A DNA stretch of 17,725 nt, from NCBI GenBank assembly GCA_963924885.1, contig CAWUUY010000141.1, positions 1 through 17,725 of the forward strand, given 5' to 3'. Position 1 is the stretch's first letter. The number at the start of each line of letters is the position of its first letter. A model generated the notes under the pieces. That model saw only the letters and a list, made by a program, of their open reading frames with translations, did not search any database and had not been told where the DNA came from. The DNA is from UBA5216 sp963924885 (GTDB taxonomy: Bacteria; Pseudomonadota; Gammaproteobacteria; Burkholderiales; SG8-41). Positions 13,917 through 17,725 of this stretch are shown here, piece by piece. Position numbers and translations under genes: made by a program.

Positions 13917-14864
13917 CTACACGTTACCGATAAACTCCAACATGCGTTTGCGTTGCGCGGCATTCGGCAAACGCGTGCGCGCGGCATCGAGGTTGTCGCG
14001 CATGTGTTCCACGCGGTCGGTACCGGGGATGACGAGGTTGACTTCTTCGCGGGCGATCAGGTATTTGAGGAAAAACTGTCCCCAGGTCGGCGCGTCGAAT
14101 TCTTTTGCCCACTCTGGCACCGGCTTGCCGGCCACGGCCTTGAACAGCGCGGCGCGGGCGAAGGGCAGATTGCACATCAGCGCGGTGCCATTGTCGGCGG
14201 CGACGGCGAGCAGCTTGTCCTCGACGCTGCGCTCGGCGAGAGAGAAATTGACCTGTATGAAATCGAGTTTTTCTTTTTGCAGCATCTCGATCAGGCGCGG
14301 GTTAGCCTTGTCCTGATCCTGCGAATGGGTCACGCCAATGTAACGGCAGATGCCCTGCGCCTTCCACTCGCGGAGCACGGCGAGGTGTTCGGCGACCTCT
14401 GCTTGAGGCACGAAACCGATGTTATGCCTCAGCATCAGTTCGACTTTGTCGGTGCGTATCCGACGCAGCGATTCTTTCATCTCTGCAATGGCGCCATCGC
14501 GTCCCGGGGTGCGGAACTTGGTCGAAATAAACGCCCGATCGCGGGCCTTCATCTCCACGAGCAAATTGCCGAGCGTGGCTTCCGCCGGCCCGTACGATGG
14601 CGCGGTATCGATACAGCGCCCGCCGGCGTCGAACAACGTGCGGATGACGTCGATGCGGCTCGCGCGTTTTTCGGTATCGTTGCCGATATCCAGCACGAAC
14701 TGTGTGCCCAGGCCGATCACCGGCATGGCTTCGCCGGTGCGCGGAACCTTGCGGGTGAGCAGAGGTTTGGCGGTCGTGGTTTGCGCATACAAAGGCATGG
14801 CCGCGGCCAAGCCGGCACCCAGTCTCAGGATGTCGCGGCGGGTGTAAGTCGTGGATTTATGCAT
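13917..14864 (-). CDS. Aldo/keto reductase with Tat signal (second of two)
   Basis: Paralogue of the reductase at 9980-10900, 315 residues. The leader TYTRRDILRLGAGLAAAMPLYA has a twin-arginine motif and a hydrophobic core with an AxA-like end, so export by Tat is likely. The catalytic tetrad is intact: D86 and Y91 in CIDTAPSYG, K116 in STKFRT, H147 in LRHNIG. Near the C-terminus VIPGTDRVEHMRDNLDAA binds the cofactor phosphate. It is 38 bases downstream of the transporter gene on the same strand and probably shares its transcript. It is convergent with the UGSC gene. Its presence on one side of the selenoprotein island, with its paralogue on the other side in the same orientation, may be a duplication or a functional link. 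The substrate is unknown. Confidence 0.87.
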   Translation of the reverse strand: MHKSTTYTRRDILRLGAGLAAAMPLYAQTTTAKPLLTRKVPRTGEAMPVIGLGTQFVLDIGNDTEKRASRIDVIRTLFDAGGRCIDTAPSYGPAEATLGNLLVEMKARDRAFISTKFRTPGRDGAIAEMKESLRRIRTDKVELMLRHNIGFVPQAEVAEHLAVLREWKAQGICRYIGVTHSQDQDKANPRLIEMLQKEKLDFIQVNFSLAERSVEDKLLAVAADNGTALMCNLPFARAALFKAVAGKPVPEWAKEFDAPTWGQFFLKYLIAREEVNLVIPGTDRVEHMRDNLDAARTRLPNAAQRKRMLEFIGNV

Positions 14865-14902
14865 AGTCAGGCGTTCTTAAAATAGTTAATAAAAACAGAT
14901 AT

Positions 14903-16237
14903 TTAATAAGTATTCTCGATGGCCGATGTGGCGGTTGCAGCGCGCTGCTCTTGCATGCGTCCCAGCGCCAACGCCAGCGCCAGCCACGCGGCGGTGACAG
15001 GTACTGTGGCCAACGATATCGCGCCAAGTTCCAGGCCCGCGCCGCGCAACACATTAAACAGCCAACTGAACGCTACGTCGCTGCCGCGAAATACCACGTT
15101 GTCGATGACATTCTTGGCTTTGTATTTTTCTTCGCTGCTGACCACGGTGAACAACACCTCCCGCGCCGGATTGGAAATGGCGAAGTTCGCTGCACGTTGC
15201 GCCGCCTGAAAGGCCAGTACTACCCATAACATCGGCGTCGCCCACAGCGCGATAAAACCGATGGCAAACACCAATGGCAGAAACGCCGCCGCCGGTCCGG
15301 CGCCGAAGCGTTTGATGAGTTTTCCGGTGGCGAGAAACTGGACCGCGATGGTGAGTACGCCCACGGCGAGGTCAATCTGCGCAAAGATGGCGGTGCGCTT
15401 GTTTGGATCTTCGGACATGGAGGAAACGATGTTCGCCTGCTGAAAATACAGAAACGTTCCCGCCAGCGAAAGCAGCGCCACCCACATTGCGATACCCGCA
15501 AGATAGGGGGAGCGTGCAATCATCGCGAGTCCCGCCATCCAACTGCCGCCCAATCCGGCGGCAGCGGCGTCGGGATTGCCGGTGGAAGCGCGCTCGGCTT
15601 TGAATGCCGCCGCAGCGGTTTCGAGACGCATGGCGCAAAAAACGGCGCACTCCAGCAACAGCGCGGCAATAATCAGCAGATTGGCTCGGCCGATGGGCAC
15701 CGCGAGGCTGGCAACGATAGTTGGCCCGAGCAACGCGCCCGCAGAGCCGCCGGCGGCGATAAATCCAAACAGGCGCTTGCCTTGCTCCGAGCCATACAGA
15801 TCGGCCATGAACGACCAGAACACCGACACGGCAAACAGGTTGAATACGCTGATCCACACGAAGAACGTCTGCGCGGTGAGCGACAGCGCGTTTCCTTTGG
15901 GCAACAGGGTCAGCAGCAGCCAGAAGATGACGATATTGGCGACAAAAAAGTGATACACCAGCGGTATGAAGCGTTGCCGCGGCAGCCGCGCCACCAGCGC
16001 GCCGTAAATGGGCGCTATGGCAAGCATGACAAAAAACGTCGCGGTAAACAGCCACGGCAGATTCTTGATCCCGCTGGCCAAACCCATTTCGTCGCGTACC
16101 GGGCGCAGCACGTAGTAGCCCGCCAGCAGACAGAAAAAATACGCGAATGACCACAGCAGGGCGCAAGCTTCGCCGGGTTTGACGGCGACCACGCGCGCGA
16201 GCACTTTGTCGATCGTGGATTCAGCCATGTTAGCCAT
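14903..16237 (-). CDS. Integral membrane transporter, nucleotide-exchange (ATP:ADP antiporter, TlcA-like)/MFS superfamily
   Basis: Inner-membrane protein of 444 residues with about 12 hydrophobic segments, the first near ALLWSFAYFFCLLAGYYVL and the last near TVPVTAAWLALALALG. The N-terminal YYVLRPVRDEMG motif and the NVIDNVVFRGSD segment late in the protein are marks of the NTP/NDP exchanger-like family, which in free-living proteobacteria has no proven substrate. The start ATG 16237 lies 6 bases after the galU stop, with another ATG at 16228. There is no clear ribosome site, so coupling to galU is likely. The C-terminal tail (EQRAATATSAIENTY) is cytoplasmic by the positive-inside rule. True ATP/ADP exchange is uncertain, and other organic anions are possible. 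The stop codon falls in the AT-rich TAAGTATT motif at 14907. Confidence 0.75.
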   Translation of the reverse strand: MANMAESTIDKVLARVVAVKPGEACALLWSFAYFFCLLAGYYVLRPVRDEMGLASGIKNLPWLFTATFFVMLAIAPIYGALVARLPRQRFIPLVYHFFVANIVIFWLLLTLLPKGNALSLTAQTFFVWISVFNLFAVSVFWSFMADLYGSEQGKRLFGFIAAGGSAGALLGPTIVASLAVPIGRANLLIIAALLLECAVFCAMRLETAAAAFKAERASTGNPDAAAAGLGGSWMAGLAMIARSPYLAGIAMWVALLSLAGTFLYFQQANIVSSMSEDPNKRTAIFAQIDLAVGVLTIAVQFLATGKLIKRFGAGPAAAFLPLVFAIGFIALWATPMLWVVLAFQAAQRAANFAISNPAREVLFTVVSSEEKYKAKNVIDNVVFRGSDVAFSWLFNVLRGAGLELGAISLATVPVTAAWLALALALGRMQEQRAATATSAIENTY

Positions 16238-16243
16238 GTTGAT

Positions 16244-17125
16244 TTAGGCCGACCGCTGGTAACCGAACGATTGCAGGTATTCTCTAAAATCGTTGCCAAC
16301 TTCCGGATGCGACTGGCCGATTTCAAGCGTGGCCTGAAGATAGCCCAGCTTGGAGCCGCAGTCGTAGCGCGTGCCTTCGTAACGGTACGCCAGCACTTGC
16401 TGCTCGGAGAGCAGCGCGGCGATCGCATCGGTGAGTTGAATCTCGCCGCCCGCGCCGGGTTTTACATTCTCCAGATGATGAAAAATACGTGGCGTGAGTA
16501 TGTAACGCCCGACCACGGCCAATGTCGAAGGCGCAAGGTCAGGTTTCGGTTTTTCGACAATGGCGTCGATGGCCTCCAGCCGATCCGCCAGCGGTCGCGT
16601 GGCCACGATGCCGTAACTGCCGGTATCAATGCGAGGCACTTCCTGAACGCCCAACACCGCGTTGTTGTAGCGGCTGTGGATATCGACCATCTGCCGCGTC
16701 ACGGCGCGTTTAGCGATGATCAGATCATCGGCCAGCAGTACCGCGAACGGCTCGTCGCCGATAGCGGGTTTTGCGCACAGCACGGCGTGGCCGAGACCCA
16801 GTGCCTCTGTCTGGCGGATATAAATACAATTGACGTTTTTCGGCAGGATATTGCGCACGGTTTCCAGCAGTGCTGTTCTGCCCTTGAGTTCGAGCTCGTT
16901 TTCCAGTTCGTAGGCTTTATCAAAGTGGTCTTCAATAGCGCGCTTGTTGCGACCGGTGATAAAGATCAGGTCGGTCATGCCTGCCGTCACCGCTTCTTCA
17001 ACCGCATACTGAATCAGCGGCTTATCGACAATGGGCATCATCTCCTTCGGACTGGCCTTGGTCGCCGGGAGAAACCGCGTGCCGAGACCGGCGACAGGGA
17101 AAACCGCTTTGGTGATGGGTTTCAT
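16244..17125 (-). CDS. galU: UTP--glucose-1-phosphate uridylyltransferase
   Basis: Makes UDP-glucose from UTP and glucose 1-phosphate in the cytosol, the precursor for surface polysaccharides and galactose interconversion. The 293 residues are a full-length GalU: the nucleotide-binding loop VFPVAGLGTRFLPATKASPKEM (about 8-29) with the usual G-x-G-T-R-F-L-P, then DKPLIQYAVEEA, FITGRNKRAIEDHFD, the metal-binding DD in VLLADDLI, and the sugar-binding EKPKPDLAPS and GAGGEIQLTDAI parts. The frame is open to 17197, but the ATG at 17125 gives the family's normal N-terminus (MKPITKAVFPVAG) and has AGGTGG 9 bases upstream. It is the first gene of the galU-transporter-reductase group and lies just beyond a terminator that blocks transcription entering from the right. 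Confidence 0.95.
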   Translation of the reverse strand: MKPITKAVFPVAGLGTRFLPATKASPKEMMPIVDKPLIQYAVEEAVTAGMTDLIFITGRNKRAIEDHFDKAYELENELELKGRTALLETVRNILPKNVNCIYIRQTEALGLGHAVLCAKPAIGDEPFAVLLADDLIIAKRAVTRQMVDIHSRYNNAVLGVQEVPRIDTGSYGIVATRPLADRLEAIDAIVEKPKPDLAPSTLAVVGRYILTPRIFHHLENVKPGAGGEIQLTDAIAALLSEQQVLAYRYEGTRYDCGSKLGYLQATLEIGQSHPEVGNDFREYLQSFGYQRSA

Positions 17126-17195
17126 GTTCAATGGCCACCTGAATCGTGTTAGCGACGGAGCATAAGCGAAATTGTATCGTCTCGCGCAGAACCGC

Positions 17196-17227
17196 AAAAA
17201 AACGCCACTCCTGGAGGGTTGGCGTTT
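17196..17227 (-). terminator. Rho-independent terminator for leftward transcripts entering from the cassette region
   Basis: AAACGCCA (17200-17207) pairs with TGGCGTTT (17220-17227), with a CTCC/GGAG extension inside. On the minus strand the stem is followed by a run of seven T (17202-17196). It lies upstream of galU, so it ends transcripts from the AT-rich region to the right and leaves galU to its own promoter in about 17126-17195. Confidence 0.8.
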
Positions 17228-17275
17228 CCGTTAAATGATGGCGCGGCGTCTACCGAATACTTGATCTAACTATTT

Positions 17276-17408
17276 AAATATAACGCCGAGTTCAGCGGCA
17301 GTTTTTAAGTTTTGGTTTTATGGATTATTTTGTGCAGCAAAACCATAAAACTGCGACTTAAAAACTGTCCAGCACACGAAGTGTGCGAGCTGCAACGACT
17401 TGTTAAGA
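17276..17408 (-). other. Integron attC-like recombination site
   Basis: On the minus strand it opens with CTTAACAAGTCGTTGCAGC (R''-L''-like) and ends with GCCGCTGAACTCGGCGTTAT (L'-R'-like, with the GTT crossover point near 17283-17281). These are typical outer arms of proteobacterial attC sites. Between them are long imperfect inverted repeats: AGTTTTTAAGT with ACTTAAAAACT, GTTTTATGG with CCATAAAAC, and a GCACAC/GTGTGC hairpin. The total, about 130 bases, is within the known attC range. One base of the R'' consensus (RYYYAAC) does not fit. It directly follows a small ORF on the same strand, as in gene cassettes. No integrase gene or attI is in the window. Confidence 0.68.
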
Positions 17409-17410
17409 AT

Positions 17411-17623
17411 TTATTTGTTCTTTAATGTTTGCAGCCAAGCTATTAAAATATAAAAAAATGAGCCCATGATTCCGGCGATAGCTAAACTATAAACTGGATA
17501 CCTCACTTGAACACCATAAGCAGCCAAAAAATAGCAACTGTAACAAAACTTGTAACAGACACCGCTTAGGGAAGTAGAAATTACAAACGTATTATTGTAG
17601 GGTGAATGGTTATGTCCCACCAA
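17411..17623 (-). CDS. Small hydrophobic protein, probable integron cassette gene
   Basis: ORF of up to 70 codons ending 3 bases before the attC-like site, the usual place of a cassette gene. It is much more AT-rich than its neighbours. It encodes a Cys/Tyr-rich stretch (GVCYKFCYSCYFLAAYG) and a probable second membrane segment (LAIAGIMGSFFYILIAWL), then a basic end KNK. It is probably a two-segment membrane peptide. No family is recognised. The start is unsure: the first codons available are TTG 17623 and GTG 17620, with no ATG before the last third and no clear ribosome site. The upstream end overlaps another short ORF in a different frame. It may be a decayed cassette. Confidence 0.4.
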   Translation of the reverse strand: MVGHNHSPYNNTFVISTSLSGVCYKFCYSCYFLAAYGVQVRYPVYSLAIAGIMGSFFYILIAWLQTLKNK

Positions 17624-17724
17624 GTCAATTCTGCAGATCGTTCCAGCCGCTGCTCCAGCGCGCGTTTTTCATTGCCGCAAAGTTTGACGCCCTTTTCATA
17701 AATGGCATCCATCAAGCATGCCAT
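17581..17724 (-). CDS. C-terminal part of an unidentified protein running off the window
   Basis: A frame open from the window edge to a TAA at 17581-17583 encodes at least 47 residues (ends TWWDITIHPTIIRL). Its KGVKLCGNEKRALEQRLERS segment has the GC-rich codon use of the host. The last ten codons enter the AT-rich cassette-like DNA, so the true C-terminus may have been replaced at a junction near 17600-17630. No family is recognised with confidence. Confidence 0.35.
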   Translation of the reverse strand: MACLMDAIYEKGVKLCGNEKRALEQRLERSAELTWWDITIHPTIIRL

Positions 17725-17725
17725 G

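Noticed and set aside
13848..14885. Long plus-strand open frame opposite the second aldo/keto reductase
   Set aside because: It mirrors the minus-strand reductase, shows no family motif and is rich in His/Arg/Gln as expected of an antisense shadow in GC-rich DNA.
17126..17197. Longer N-terminus for galU
   Set aside because: The ATG at 17125 gives the standard GalU start and has a good ribosome site. The extension would reach into the upstream terminator.
1..17725. CRISPR array, tRNA, rRNA or intact insertion sequence
   Set aside because: No regularly spaced direct repeats, cloverleaf/T-loop motif, rRNA stretch or transposase with paired ends was recognised on either strand.

Overview
The window reads as chromosomal DNA from a GC-rich proteobacterium, most likely a betaproteobacterium and possibly an uncultured one. 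Supporting signs are tandem Bug/TctC periplasmic binding proteins, a DUF6279-type lipoprotein, an OmpA/FecR gene pair, GTAG-headed REP repeats and stop-to-start gene packing. No rRNA, tRNA, CRISPR array, phage or intact insertion sequence was seen. The family calls come from reading motifs by eye and were not checked against a database.

Layout. Positions 1-1012 hold a partial all-alpha dUTPase (minus) and a DEDDy 3'-5' exonuclease (plus). Positions 1021-6455 hold five tightly spaced minus-strand genes: methionine-type aminotransferase, alpha/beta hydrolase, two TctC/Bug binding proteins and a D-2-hydroxyacid dehydrogenase. They look like one catabolic operon. One TctC gene has a REP doublet inside the coding sequence of its leader. 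Positions 6456-9111 hold a stand-alone EF-G gene with its terminator and a 307-base upstream region. Positions 9112-10900 hold a DUF6279 lipoprotein and a Tat-exported aldo/keto reductase.

Positions 10968-13747 are the most interesting part. This plus-strand island lies between two minus-strand, Tat-signal aldo/keto reductases. It contains (a) a thioredoxin-like CPTC domain that continues in frame through a UGA into a 359-residue conserved domain, with a SECIS-like hairpin after the UGA, and (b) a UGSC-family protein whose UGA lies in an exact UGA-Gly-Ser-Cys motif followed by an excellent bacterial SECIS hairpin. Read as selenocysteine, these give a 482-residue and a 174-residue selenoprotein. 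Read as stops, both genes look broken. Between them lie the decayed remains of an OmpA-FecR pair: a 5'-truncated OmpA domain and a FecR gene with an amber stop.

Positions 13775-13900 hold a second REP doublet. Positions 13917-17125 hold a minus-strand group: galU, a 12-TM nucleotide-exchange/MFS-type transporter and the second aldo/keto reductase. Positions 17196-17725 are AT-rich and hold a terminator, an integron attC-like site and a small membrane-protein ORF directly in front of it. This looks like the edge of an integron cassette array entering from the right.

The likely joint theme of 9980-14864 is redox chemistry: two putative Sec/Cys redox proteins flanked by exported NAD(P)H-dependent reductases. 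The substrate cannot be told from the sequence. The selenocysteine machinery (selA, selB, selC, selD) is not in the window and must be elsewhere in the genome if the reading is right.
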